From Paraphaeosphaeria minitans (lineage: Eukaryota > Ascomycota > Dothideomycetes > Pleosporales > Didymosphaeriaceae): a stretch of DNA of 64,000 nt. Within the stretch, counting starts at the first letter, position 1, and each line of letters starts with the position of its first letter. A program made the translations under genes and the position numbers. Shown here piece by piece: positions 9,601 through 20,987 of the stretch. The notes beneath the pieces are model-generated. The model saw only the letters and a list, made by a program, of their open reading frames with translations. It did not search any database and was not told the origin of the DNA. Location of the stretch: the NCBI GenBank assembly GCA_015832175.1, contig WJXW01000006.1:1-64000 (forward strand). The letters are read 5' to 3'.

Positions 9601-11082
9601 ACGTTCCACCAAGCCCTGCTGTTCCCGTTGCGCGGGCGGAAGTAGGTGTTCGACACTGATCACCCGAACGCAGTACACCATCCCAGCCACTAGATACGAA
9701 TAGTTCTTCGCGGTGCGCAGTCGACGTGTCTCTGAATCGAACCCAAGCACAGCAGCAAAGTGAACGAGCCCGCTCTCAAACGGACTGCGGATGTAGGTCG
9801 TCATGATGAACGTACTAAGCATCCGGCGCACTAGGACGATGTGGCCGGCTTCGTCGTTGCTGTCCAGGGCCTCCCAGAGCATGGTGGCCAGCAGCTTTTG
9901 GTCCTCTTTCCATGGGAACATCTCCCGCGCGTCCTTCATGGGATCAACTTTGACTCGGCGACCTGTGTGGGCCTCGGGCGGGCTCTCATCACTGCAGTCG
10001 CTGCTGCTGCCGTCGCCGTCGCTGCTGTCGTCGGTGCTGCTGCCCTCGCTACTCTCCGTGTCCTCGCTCTCCTTGTCCGCTTCTTCGGCGGCGACGATAC
10101 GTAGGACATAGCACACGAACATCACAATGTACCCAGCATAGCGCGCCTGGCTCTCTGGGTTCTGCAGTCGGGCTATCGGCTGCTGGTGGATCTCGTTGGC
10201 CTGCGCACTCTTCACCCATCGTCGGGTCTCACGTGGTAGCGAGGACAGCCCTCGGACGCTCTGCTCCACCAGCTGCTCCACAGCCCGCGCGGCCTTCTGC
10301 AGCTTGGGCTCGTCCCGGCGCGGCAGCCGGATCGCGTGGGCAAGGTGCACGCAGTTGCGGTTCGCAAAGTGCTCTGGCCACTCTGTAAACTTCCACCAGC
10401 CTGTCTTGTCTGTCTTTGCGACTTCTGCATCCATCACCTGCTCTTGCCGCTTCCTCTCCTCCTGCGTTCGCGCGTACTCTGCCAGAATGTCTTCCACCTC
10501 TTCTTTATGCGCCCTAGCGTCTGCTCCGCTGTCCGCTACATCGGGGACGCAAACTACAAAGTACCGCTGCCGTCCTGAAGCGGGGAAGAAAGACTGCATC
10601 TTTACCTTCTGGTAGAGCGCATCTGATCCCGTCTTGAACGCTAACCCATGACTGTTGCAGTGTAGTCGTATCTGGCCCTTGTTTCGCGTAAGATAGCTGC
10701 ATGCTGGCTGCTTGCATTGGAAGCCGTCCAACGGCGCTCCTAGGACCTGGATTGGCGGTCCGCCAGCGTCTGGTAGCGTAACGCTGCCCAGCCCTTGTCT
10801 TCTCAAAAGAGCGCAGCTTTCAATGAATTTCCTCCGTTCGTTAACTGGTACACTATGCTTTTGACGGAGATGTACATCGAGATTTTCTATGCCGGCTTTG
10901 TGCTCGCTGCAGCAAAGCACGCCGTACTCCTTAACAAAATGAATATACTTTTGTATATTAGCTTGCGCTAAGTTTTCTCCTGCTAGTTGCTGTTGCTGCT
11001 GAGAGTTCTGTTGATGTGGTGATGTTAGTACTCTGTTAGCTGGGCTTGACGCGGAAGCTCGAGCGTCCCAGCAGAACTCCAT
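6661..11082 (-). CDS. Telomere-linked RecQ-type helicase (copy 2, identical protein)
   Basis: The protein is identical over all 1473 residues to the one encoded at 1674-6095 and has the same start, stop and 265-bp upstream segment. Walker A, DECH, motif VI and both finger pairs are intact, so both copies look capable of encoding a working motor protein. The 3' flank is the AT-rich 300 bp of the tandem unit. Two intact copies in the same orientation, pointing towards the telomere, are typical of subtelomeric helicase clusters. Whether this is a true duplication or a mis-assembly of one gene cannot be settled from the sequence alone. Confidence 0.92.
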   Translation of the reverse strand: MEFCWDARASASSPANRVLTSPHQQNSQQQQQLAGENLAQANIQKYIHFVKEYGVLCCSEHKAGIENLDVHLRQKHSVPVNERRKFIESCALLRRQGLGSVTLPDAGGPPIQVLGAPLDGFQCKQPACSYLTRNKGQIRLHCNSHGLAFKTGSDALYQKVKMQSFFPASGRQRYFVVCVPDVADSGADARAHKEEVEDILAEYARTQEERKRQEQVMDAEVAKTDKTGWWKFTEWPEHFANRNCVHLAHAIRLPRRDEPKLQKAARAVEQLVEQSVRGLSSLPRETRRWVKSAQANEIHQQPIARLQNPESQARYAGYIVMFVCYVLRIVAAEEADKESEDTESSEGSSTDDSSDGDGSSSDCSDESPPEAHTGRRVKVDPMKDAREMFPWKEDQKLLATMLWEALDSNDEAGHIVLVRRMLSTFIMTTYIRSPFESGLVHFAAVLGFDSETRRLRTAKNYSYLVAGMVYCVRVISVEHLLPPAQREQQGLVERDHYLDLRKRFLADGSFSPTSQLLSLLAYGKFIGMNTGNAGNAFWSEDKKIFYLNGRPIVIHHFQLMAQELLTELEDLLWGELLWVRSPGQRFPIRLDLIQDDVACTRRGMSFVTHGNNGLENGLRWMLERMMQDEQGRKLRSGDGTWNVARVKLYLRSVKRFKELELANLHIDEGMPGRGTEITSMRFRNGALQDRNLFVMDGQIMTVVRYYKSQSQFDKPKVIPRFLPSRLSQVLVVYLAYVQPFEEYLTVEVLGGSFTDYLWANEQGPWHTDHLTRVLKRETGKHLGVALNTLDYRHTAVGIGREVVGDVFGRGYQDEVGEIEEPEVDEDGESPLELQSARTTKIGLANYSVPIDIVKHLSMRSIETFRPLSRRWHEFLGVDGHEVRPSAARKRRWEEEGDGQDKGRDDLAVVVPQKKTKPGGVTASAMSRAMQQALGQATASFKSDEQEQAMFAMVNGQTPLVVVLPTGGGKSLLFMVPACLDHAGVTVVVVPFRALIEDLATRIRARGIDCVEWVNHETNPASVMLVGADVAGGAGFLKYASSLKDKKQLQRVVIDECHLIITSSHWRPKLAKLRNLRVLACPIVLLTATLPPVLEGVLGRSMLIQAATYIRASTVRPNIRYYVSWCGRGKAMEAALAMCRRRQEQLRGGQKGVIYCHSRTACEMLAGALGCKHYHAGELDRTEILASWLDEGGLIVATSALGTGVNFPSIVFVLHVGMPWSMIDYCQESGRAGRSGEVADSVIIVEPGEVERRIREGGASVDVCAMGMFIESEGCRRGKMSEYMDGQRVVCSDMDSAGCDRCGEGRIEWQQAQSLAASEWQEVEASMDELRAGCAICWVLGRAGWQEHRTMLCTAQPMMMGRDMDEFRRGVRDAGNCHSCRRCWVSQKWCATGQDVANSCQWPNIVIPVARAATGIADGLEIIRQCGFQGECEVSCQAYQVWLGQRHCERIWGEFLSNAMVVAIRVIIKLKEKN

Positions 11083-11347
11083 CGCGAATTAGTAGTAAAA
11101 AGTAATGGCTAAACCCTGCGCCACCACCATCCTATTTTGTGAATAAGAGATGGTAGATTAGTATAAGAGGTTACGTTGAGATGAATTAGAATGAGAAAGA
11201 AATAGAAATAGCTGGGGAATAGGATTGTTTCTGCCCCTAGTCTAACGCGTTTCTGGTATCAAATCCTACCTAATTCGTTAACTCTAACCCTAACGCTAAG
11301 CCAATCTTAGCGCGTCTGTGACCACCGACGCCTCTTCCTCTTGGGTA
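11083..11347 (-). promoter_or_regulatory. Upstream region of helicase copy 2 with an interstitial telomere-like motif
   Basis: This is the same 265-bp segment as at 6096-6360, again holding CTCTAACCCTAACGCTAAG (around 11283-11301) and ending in the 29-bp sequence that recurs at 31039. It is the last GC-balanced DNA before the degraded block. Confidence 0.45.
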
Positions 11348-11349
11348 GG
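11321..11349. other. 29-bp recurrent end sequence, site 2 (right end of helicase unit 2)
   Basis: Identical to 6334-6362 except for one A-to-G change at 11345. Beyond it begins GCATGCC and the AT-rich block. Confidence 0.7.
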
Positions 11350-12550
11350 GCATGCCTATAAGTCCTAGTAAGTTACGAGCGGCCTATCTAGGTCCTTACC
11401 TTCTATGTAATTGCTATAGAATTAGTGCCAATTTACGCTACTTTCTGTTAATTTGCGTTATTTGCGTTAATTTGTATTAGTTTGTGTATGTTAGTCCTAT
11501 CTGTGCTGGCTTTGGCCACATAGGTTAGTAGGGAGCTAGCTGTAAGTTAATAAACGTGGTAGTGTATTTTAGAGATACGCCTAGCTTTGTGTTTGTATAC
11601 TTTTTTTCTTATATACTACGCTAGGTAGCTGCGCTTAACGTAAGAGGAAGTATACTTACTTATAAATAACTATTTAAACTAGACATAATTTATATATGGT
11701 TTGAATGGTTAGTCTAATGTAAGTACACAGATTGGCGCTTTATAGTACTGTATTTTAGAGATTTGCACTCTACTACCTCGCCTAAATTGTTATAAATTAC
11801 TGTTACTTAATACTAGCTTACGTTAAGTTAATTTACCTTAGTTTACGTGTTTGCTATTAGTTTAAATACTTTAGTAGTGTTATAAGCATTAATTATAACA
11901 GCACGTGGGTTATAAATATATAGTAGAGTATAAGTATAAGTGCTTAGCGCGTTACTATATCTTCCCTATCTATTACTTTCTATCCTACCTCTTTTTATCT
12001 CACCTACTACTTCCCACTTAAATATACATTAGATAGCTGTCCTTAAGGATACTACTACTTACTATAATAGTGGCCCCTATAGCTTTCCTCTAGCTACTAA
12101 AGGTTGCGTTCTTTACAACTTTAGTTATAACCCCCTTAATAAAGCGTATAAACAGCTCTTTACACGCTAGCTTACTATTCTACTACACTAGCAAAGCTCG
12201 TAAACCCCCTATTATAGCGCTAGATAGTTACTTCCTAATAACGCCAGCTACTATAAGCTAGTCCTAATCGCTCTATTGCTCTCGTTTACTATTAGTCTAA
12301 TTTACTAGATACTCCCCTTTAACACGCTGCCTAATAACGCGTAGTAATGTCTTATCGCTACTGCCTAGTAACTTACTGTGGATCCTAACTATTAGAATGC
12401 TAATAATAATAATATTAAAGACCTAAGTAAGGTGCCTCCTTTAGCCTAGGAGCCCTTTTTAAGGCGTACGTAGTAGCCCTCTATCTCTACTTCTACCTCT
12501 CTGCCTACTAAGCAGGTCTACTCCTAACCACTATTCTGTCTCTTTTCTAC
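11350..12550. other. RIP-like AT-rich DNA, no gene recognised
   Basis: CpA and TpG are almost absent while TpA, CTA and TAG are very frequent, as expected after RIP. Short frames are broken everywhere. The block follows directly on the right end of helicase unit 2. I could not assign it to an element family; it may be the far part of the decayed plus-strand frame that becomes readable from about 12550. Confidence 0.6.
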
Positions 12551-13930
12551 GCAGAGCCCTGCGTCCTAGGCGTTGCCCACCTACGTTAGGGCAACGACCC
12601 ACAATAACTACCGCGCAGAACAGGACCGCTAATATAGGCAGGTAGCCTACTAGTAGCGTAAAAAGGTGGTTAAGCTAGGTCTACTTCGCCCTCCCCTAAA
12701 CGCTAGCTAGGCAGAAGTTAATGCCTATAATAGTATTACGCTAGAAGATAAGCCTAACGTTACCTAGATTCTTAAGCAAAACATTAGGAAGGAAGATAAT
12801 AAGGGTAAGAGGCGTAACTTAATAACTATAGCTACTAGCCCTTACGTAACTACTACCTATATACTAAATTACGCATAGTCGCTTAGTAATAAGACTATAT
12901 AGTAATATACTACTACTTTTCTCTTTACCTAGTACTCTTATAGTAGCCCCTTTTCTATCTCTAGCTAGCTAAGGGCATTGCTAGTAGGCAAAGTAGGTAC
13001 TATATAGGTAACATAGGCTATATCCTACACACCTAGAAGTGCAGTAGATAAAACTTTTACTACTACGTACTATCTAGTTAAGTATTATAAGTGCTGCGTG
13101 GTAGCTGTGTATATTAAGTACTACTAGGCAATAGCCTTTTATAAGTGTGCCTACGCTAACAAGATAGCTAAGCTAGTAGTAGAGGGGGTACTACTTAAGT
13201 AATATAATAGTAAGGCTATTACTACGCTTATTTAAATAGTTATACCTCCTGGCTGTAAGCTGCCTACGTTAGCGTGGAATGTGTAGAAGCTATACCTAAA
13301 CTAAGCTACTTAGTAGTATAATACTGCTAAAACCCTTAACTAGGGCTTCCTATACCTAATCCCTAGCAACGTTACCTATAAGTAGGTAGAGTAGACGCTA
13401 CGTGTTAGGGAGTAGAACCTTTAGCTAGAGGCAGTAAAGAAGGTTAATTTAGAGGTGTACTAGGTAAGCTAGAGGCTAAGTGTGTAGTTAGGTGTAGATA
13501 GGTTAGCAGGTAAGCCTATTAGCGATAAAGATATGCTGCTTATTAAGGTGGTTACACCTATACTACCTACGTAGATAGAGGAGGCTACTAATAGCAAAGA
13601 GGAGAGTAAGGAGGGTAAGGAGGGTAAGGAGGGTAAGGAAGGCGAGGAAGGCGAAGGTAAGGGCAAGGGTAAAAAGGGTAAGAATAGTAGGGATAATAAG
13701 GGTAAAGGCGACACTAAGCTTATACTAGCTTACTTGCTGTAGCTAAGCCTAGTAGATATATTTACACCTTAAGAGTAGTCTTTCTAGCTTAGTATTACTT
13801 CTTTTTGTAATATATTTAATTACTATTACTAGGGGTTATAAATACACTCTTGCTTACGCTAGATGTATACCTAACGCTCTTCTATTTTATTTTAAACCCT
13901 AATATGTTTGTAAGACAGCCTCTCCCCCTA
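12550..13930 (+). pseudogene. Decayed plus-strand frame with Cys-rich and Glu/Gly/Lys-repeat segments
   Basis: Reading TAG/TAA as former Gln codons gives one long plus-strand frame, clearest from about 13050 to 13770. It has a small cysteine cluster near 13080-13160 (codons for CC and, about 20 residues on, YKC). A charged helical stretch follows, then a low-complexity tail at about 13605-13690 in which GAGGGTAAG-like units encode Glu-Gly-Lys repeats. Stops match CpA-to-TpA change. It converges with the decayed helicase that follows. I do not recognise the family; a Cys-plus-coiled-coil accessory protein of a mobile element is a guess. Confidence 0.5.
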
Positions 13931-14199
13931 ATTTACCTTACTTATGCCCTATGTAATAGATATAAATTCTTATATTTCTCTTAGTTCTATAGTATACGTT
14001 ACCTGCTTTAAACCTTCTATTATTATATCTATATTATATTTAAATTAGTATCGTGGAAGGGGTTCTACTAGCTCCCTAGCTAGGATAGTCCTACTATAAC
14101 TCTGTATAGCGCTTAGATATATAGTAGGTCTACGTTAGCTAGTTAAGGCTAAGAATAATTCTTCCTGCCTTATAGTTGTTACTAAAATTAACAACACTA

Positions 14200-17100
14200 A
14201 TAAAGTGTTGCTAGAATGCATTAGTACTCTTAGAATTCTAGTCCTTACTCTTAATTGCTTTAATATTATAACTCTATAGCTCTTTCGCCTTTAGGCACTT
14301 ATCCTACAGGATCGCCTATGTATCTTAAATAGCGAATTTATTAATACATAAAGCGTCTTTTAATAGTCCTGTTTAAATCTAGTTAGATCCTAGTATAAGC
14401 CACCTAGGGCAGCAATTTGCTGGGAGAAAGTAGGTCTAGTAGTTGCCTTTGCCTTATTTGTTTCCTATCTAAACGCGATAGAACATAACAGTATTCTCTA
14501 AGTAGGTTATCTTTTGTCTAGTAATAATGGCATATTAATCCTAGCTATAGTTAAAGGGCTTCTATTTAATAAAGTAAGCTATATAGTAAAGTCTCTAGTA
14601 TTTAAGATAAGCTAGTATCTCTTTTCTAAAGATCCTACCTTTTCTCTTCCTAGCCTCTTCTGTCCTATATTAAAAGAAGTCTAGCTCCCTCTTTTAGTGG
14701 GCTGCTCTAAAAGGCGTGGCTAGTGCCTTCTAATGTGGGTTTACTGTGTATATAATTAGCACAGCGACTAGGGAGCTGGAGAAAAACTAACTAGGGGTAA
14801 ATAAACGTTTAGTAGGGGAACCTAACGTGGTTTCTATATATATTAGGAGGAGACCTAGATCTGTCTATAGGCTGGCTAGCCTAGTTAATTAACTGGGTGT
14901 TAGAGATAGTGGGCGTTTTCTAGATAATAAAACATAATAGTCACTGCTCTAGGTACCTATTATGTAGGCTAGTAAGGAGTTTGCATTATACCTAGCCTAA
15001 ATAGGCGTTAAAAGTATGTTTTGTAGCAGCCCTCTTACTACACCTTAGAGTCTTCCTAGTGTAATTAATAAACTTTACACGTAGAGTAAATTAGATAGAG
15101 AGTAAATTAAGTCTAAGTATATATTATAAGCCTGCTTAGATGCTTTACACATTTTCCTTATCTTATTACTATTTAAATAATAATTAATAATGCTGTAACA
15201 GCAGACTAGTTAGTAGGTAGAATCCTATACGTAGGCTAGTACAGCTAGCTAAGCATCCTAACTAGCTTTATTAAAGTGTGTATTCAGGACTTACTTACTA
15301 AGCACTAGGCGTGTAGTGTCTAGTTCCTAGTCCTAGGTAACCCTACCAAATTCTTATATAAGGCTAATTAGACTAGCTAGTAGAGCAAACCTAATAACTG
15401 CCTAGATATCTAGGATATAGAGGCCTTCTGTTAATACGCTAGTCGCAATTATAGCGCCTTTTAATTGTTATAAGAATAGGTCTAAGCTTGTTCCCTTCTT
15501 ACCCTTTTCTATTTGGCTGTGGTATCTTAAGCAGTCTAGGCCCTAGGCTAGGGCATCTACTGTTAAAATAAGGTTAATATAGATAAAAACCTTTTTAAAT
15601 TTTTGCAGAGCCTATTATATGTACTCTACTATGTCTATTATTATAGTGCTTATTAAGAGTGAAACGCTGCAGACCTTATATTAGATATTATTATAAGGTG
15701 TAGATTCCCTATAAGGGTTTATATTTATAGGGAGGCCTAGTAATCGAAACGCTTAGTACTAATTGTCTAGAGGTAGGGTTATAGTAAGTAAAATTAGAGG
15801 GACTTCGTACTATATTAACTAATATAGGTTGCGGAGATAAGGGCGGTATGCCATATTAGGGAGAATAACATAGTGAAATTTGTCTACCACTATTCGCTCT
15901 AGTACGCCTAACAACTTCTGCCTACGTACGTAAGCCTAGAAACTATTGCTAGCCATATTCTCTAGAGTTGTAAGTATAATAGCCGCCTACTTGTCGTATA
16001 AGCCCTACTTCCACACTATAGCATGTATGCGTAAGGTTGCACAGTGTTAAAGTATATCTATATATAAGGCTGCGAGTGGCACTATCACAAGGCTCTGCCT
16101 ATAGCCTAGATAGTAGGCTAGTAGTATAAAGAGGAGACTTTTACTAGCTCTAGTGCTTATAATGTACACTACTATACTTTCGCCTATAAAGATAGTTAAT
16201 AGGGCGGCCTTCTATATACCTCTAAATTAGGCGTCGCATCTAAAGTTCTCTTATAATAGTTATAGGAGATTAATGTTACTTCTTTTAGTATTCTACTATT
16301 AAGTAGTAGCTATAATACTCTTATAATAGTTAAGACTTAGCTGCGCTTCTACTAAGCCAAAATAAATAGCGTAATGCTATTTCTACAATGTCTTAAAGTG
16401 TGCCTCTACATTATTAAATAAGTAGGTAAATATCTTTAACACATTAAGTGCGTATACTACGTAGGCTGTTTTAGGTAGGTGCCTAGCCTATATTTCTTAT
16501 GCTTTAGCCTCTATCTTGTTTATAATATTATCCACATCCTCTTTAGTAAGTTCCTAAATAAGCATCTTAGAGCTAGCAAACTAGCGGGCGAAAGCGATTA
16601 TAAAGTAACGTAAGGTGCTAATGTTAATCTCCTGCCTAATCTAATAAAGACTAGTACTCTAGATAGCTAAACTAAGAATATGTAATATAGTGTATTATTT
16701 TCCTACTATGTTTAGTTATAGGAGTATACTTTGCGCCTACTTATAATAGTGGTTGCGAAGGTCTGTCCCTATTTGTCCTTAGACAACTAGATAGAATAGT
16801 TAGACCAGCTAAATATACCACACTAAGAGACTGCTCACCTCTGCTGGGAGGAATCTGTATATGGTCTTTATAGTCTTATTACAGTTGTATCCTTTATAGT
16901 ATTATAGGACTACTATAATAAGACTGTTGTATAGGAAGATATTGCGTATACCTATAGTATAACTATTCTTAAGTTAAACGCTAAGCACTTCTATTCTGTA
17001 GCTAGGTTAGCCGCTAGTAAAGTGAATTAGGCAAAGAAGATGCTTTAGAAATTTCTGTACTAAGTTATAGTATTGCTACACCTAAGTGAAGTTACGTAGG

Positions 17101-19330
17101 TTTGTAAGGGGGGTAGTTAAAAAACTTTCTTAACCTACCCCCTTTATTAGGTTTTTAACGACGAAGTCGGCTCTGTACATAAGGTTACTATTGTTAGGGC
17201 TAAACACAAAAAAGCCTAGTGTGACATTTTTTAGTTTCTCCACTAGAAGTTTCTATAAAATATTTAGAAGGTCTAAATAAGCAGACATAAAGATTAGCTA
17301 GCACAGGATCTTTAAGGTCTCCTTATACTTGTTCCTAGCCATTATTATAAACAAGGCTAGGGTTATTCTTATATTGCGTATAGTAACTGTATCCCTATTC
17401 TAGTATATAAAGGCATCTAGGTTCTTACTATATTAGAACTTACTAATAAACTATGTTGTGTTTATAAGCCAGCTTATGCTCGTAGGATACTCTGTAGTAA
17501 AGTAGTTATATACCTACGCCTTAAACGTGTCCGCGAGATTGTGGTTCTCTGCCTCTATAGATATGTTGCTATCTTGCTTAGTAATAAGAAAGAAAGCCTT
17601 ATTAAGCGAAATAGTAGTCTGTATGCTATTTGTGGTAGCCTAGGGCTAGACGTTATTTAAATAGACAAGGTTATTTTATAGTTTCTAAAGGCCTACAAAA
17701 CAGCAGAACTTCTTTATAGCTAATATGTCTATTGCGAAGTTATACGCCTCTTAAAAACCTTTTCTGTTATAGGAGAGTGTTAGGAACGCTATAGGTGTTA
17801 GTAGGGCAAGTTTGAAATGCTTAGTTTAACTAGTTTATTTAATAAGGGATAGCTAAAAGCGATAGTAGTACTCTTTAAATAATATAAATTAAGTTCTAGT
17901 GTAGTGCTCTTAGACTTCTAGGATGTTATCTATTAAATCTAAGTATTCTGTAATATCTTACTAGGTCTACTCCTAGTAAGGCTATAAATAAAGTGTTAGT
18001 GGCTTTTCTATATTGTTAACTAATATGTGGTAGAAGAAGATAAATATCTTCTAGAGCAGTCCTACGTAGCAGAGGTGAGAGTCCTGGTATAGCTCTAGCA
18101 GAGTAAGAGGAACATTAGTCTTATATTCCTATATTACTCTTATGCGGGCGTAGTAGGAGGCTTTACTAGTAATATTTTACTAAGTTCTAGCTATGCTCTT
18201 TATAGTTACGTAGAGATAATGCAGTTTTAGATTACCTATAGTAGTTAGTATAGCTATATATTATAAAGCCTTTGCCTATGTAGACGTGTTACTAAACACT
18301 TACAGGACACCTATATAGGTAACCTAAAGATTTGTAGAGATAGAGGGTGTGCTAGGTATAGCTACTAACTACTCCTACTTTACTTTTTTAGCCTATTACA
18401 ACGCTTCCTAGAGCTAATCTATAAATTTGCTGCTAGTAGGGGCAGAAATAGGTATAGGGACTACGCTAGGTTTAGTTAGGTTTTTAACGCTATTAGTGGT
18501 GGCTTTAGAGCTATATAAGTTTGTAGATAGTTTAACTATAAATTTATAAGTAAGATAAAGGTTTTAGAATAGGGGTAGTATAGAGGGGAAAAACTGTTAG
18601 TAATCTACGCCCTTTACTTACTTACTATACTAGAGCTGCCTTCTTTCTTTAGCTATGTTTAGAACGTAGAGTTTATATTCCTAGCGTAGGTGTCCTTATA
18701 TATTATACTTTATAGAAATCCTAGTAGTGATGTAGGTATAGTGACAATAGTAATAACTATTAGGGATAATACGTAGGCCAGAGAAGGCTAGTACTAAGGT
18801 GTTAGGGACTGTAAATTCTTTGTATTTCTCTTATAGTAGTGGGTGAAGGTTCCTAAGCTTATTAATATATTCTTAGATAACGCGCCTCTCTTTACTAGTT
18901 ATCTCTTATCTATGTTCCTTATTAAAATAGGAAAACACCTTACTTAGAAGTATTACATATCCATATAGTACGTAGGTAATAAAGTAATAGGTCTTATTAT
19001 AGTAAATATGTTTAGGAGTCTCTATAGTTAGCAGTAGTACAATTAATTTTAATCTATGTCTATAGTTAAAATAAGTTAGCTAAACTTTAGTGCTAAGGGG
19101 AGATAAGAAACACTAGGTAACGTTTATTATCCTAGATTATATAAATACTATATTACACTATAGCCTACTATTCTTTAATCTTGCTAGCTAAGGTGCTTTA
19201 GGATAACAGCAGTCTAATTCCTTCCCTTATATAAGACGCACATAAATAAGTTTATAATTAGAAGCCTATGTAGTGTTTAGTTCTGTAGAGAAGAGGTTCT
19301 CCTGCTAAGGTATTTCTGTGCAGCTTACCT
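14200..19330 (-). pseudogene. RIP-decayed, divergent paralogue of the telomere-linked helicase
   Basis: On the minus strand, reading TAG/TAA as former Gln, a helicase is recognisable. From high to low coordinates: a segment with LPAEVSSLLVWYI near 16800-16860, which matches FLPSRLSQVLVVYL in the intact genes; a tyrosine-recombinase-like end with ARHLPKTAYVVY near 16451-16495; a degraded Walker A (STRASKSLLF) near 16134-16165; VVDKFH in place of DECH near 15860-15890; LLTITLP; then an ATS..TEGL..LDI motif V and QEFGR motif VI near 15338-15460. The changes are mostly the G-to-A and C-to-T type. The order is the same as in the intact genes, but the sequence is too different to be a recent copy. 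The ends are approximate. Confidence 0.8.
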
Positions 19331-19439
19331 AAGTCTGCGGTGCGATAGATATGTAAATAAGTAGAAAAGGAAGAATTTTTTTACTTTTTACACTCTATCT
19401 ATAGGGACTAAGCGCGCCAAAGTAATAGTAAGGAAGAGT

Positions 19440-20900
19440 TAGGTAAAGAGGAAGACACTTAAGTAGAGGCCCCAAAAGCGCCTCTAAAACAAAATCGCAC
19501 GTTGAAAGCGACCAGCCATTTAGTAGAGGATAGAAATTAAAAGCTAAAGCGTTAGCTAGTAGACACGACGATAGAAGTCATGCTATGTATATAATATATA
19601 GAGGAGGCGGAGTTATTAGAAGACAATAAAGAAGAGGCATATTACTATGTATTTATAAAAAAACTACTAAGAGTAGGCGCTACTATTAGGGAAGGGATAA
19701 TAAGCTAAGTAGTTACTATAGGTGCGGCTAAGTGTCTACGTAATTAAAAAATAGTGTTATAGGTATAGAGGATAAAGCACACATAGGGCCTATAGTTATT
19801 TAGAGAAAAGGTGGAGAGACTACTAGATATAGTTAAATATAAAGAGGGTAATAGTACTATAGCTAACACTGTACTAGAGAGTAGTATAGTATTATTATAA
19901 CACTCTAGTGCTAGTTTTATAGAATATAGTTTTATATAGTTTAAGACTAAGAGGTTCTATTTACTGTATAAGAGTGTAAGATAGGGATAGGTGGTTAGTA
20001 TTGTAAGTAAAATATAGTAGCGCTAGATATAGGTAGCGCTATAGTTAGAGTTTAAATTATTAGAGGGCCTAGTACGAAAAAGAAAGATGCTATCTAGTAG
20101 AAAAGGGAAAGGATATGCGTCTATTATAAAAAAACTTTTATTTACTTAAGAATTTAGTATAACAGAAGAGGAGGAACTAACTAAGGAAATGTATTCTACA
20201 GCGTAGAGAGAATTTAGTTAGTACTTAGATACAGGGAGACGATAGTATCTACTTAAGGTAAGATTTAGTGTAGGCGTGTTTACAATACTACTAAAAAACT
20301 CTATATTTAACACCTATATTAAATAAGGCATAACAGTTACGCAGTTCTAGTAATAGATAGACATAGTTGCGTAATATAATAATACTATCTTTAAAAGCGC
20401 GACAGCTATAGCAGAAACGTATAAGGCGTGTATATTAGATCTAGAGCCGCTAGAGCCCTTACTTCTAGAGATGCTTTTAGACAAGAATCTAGCGTATTGT
20501 AATTTAATTACAGGTTTCTAACTAGCAAGTAGTTAGCGGCTCCTAGGGGATGTTAACAATTTGTACGATAGCTAGGTAACACTTAAGAGGGTTGTATTTA
20601 CTAATTAGGGGTACTTAAGAAAGGTTTACGTAATCTATAATTCTGTGTTATGCTAATTTCAGTCCTAGTATAGGGTTAAAATTATTTAGTGGCTTAGTAT
20701 AACCTGTAGATAGTGCGATTCCTTAGGGCTTCTTAATAAAGTTTTTGCCCTAATAATAATAGTGCTATAAACTTTTGTAACTACCCCCTAGTGGTGCTGC
20801 GAGGAGTCCTCGCAGCCTGTATACGTAAAGGTCCCCTATATAGGTGAAAGGGTAGGCTTGTAGTTTATAGGTAAAGTTGTGCAGTTGTGCAGTTAAAAGT
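19440..20900 (+). pseudogene. Decayed plus-strand frame divergent from the helicase relic
   Basis: A single plus-strand frame can be followed from about 19590 to 20900 if TAG/TAA are read as former Gln; the frame begins in a Lys/Arg-rich stretch. It includes Glu-rich and helical segments and a few cysteines near the end (a CC pair near 20800). It is transcribed away from the decayed helicase, so the two might have shared an upstream region. I do not recognise it and no catalytic motif is visible. Confidence 0.4.
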
Positions 20901-20987
20901 TACAGTTAGGATAGTTAGCTAGAAATTACACTCACTAGATAGATAGAGGTGTGAGGTTAAAATAGTAAATTGTAAATTAATACGTAT

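Larger units (their letters stand above)
6361..11347. repeat. Tandem helicase unit, copy 2 (4,987 bp)
   Basis: This is the second direct copy of the 1374-6360 unit and has the same internal layout. On its right it stops being similar to copy 1 right after TAGG (11346-11349), and the RIP-like AT-rich block starts there. The identity extends through the AT-rich 300 bp downstream of the gene, so that AT-rich composition existed before the duplication. Confidence 0.95.

Noticed and set aside
13469..13714. An 81-codon minus-strand frame rich in Leu, Pro and Ser
   Set aside because: It is the reverse of the Glu-Gly-Lys repeat of the decayed plus-strand frame; low complexity.
17105..17143. A near-palindrome GGGGGGTAGTTAA..TTAACCTACCCCC, at first considered a Helitron-type hairpin
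   Set aside because: It lies inside the readable part of the helicase relic, and no Helitron ends or Rep motif accompany it.
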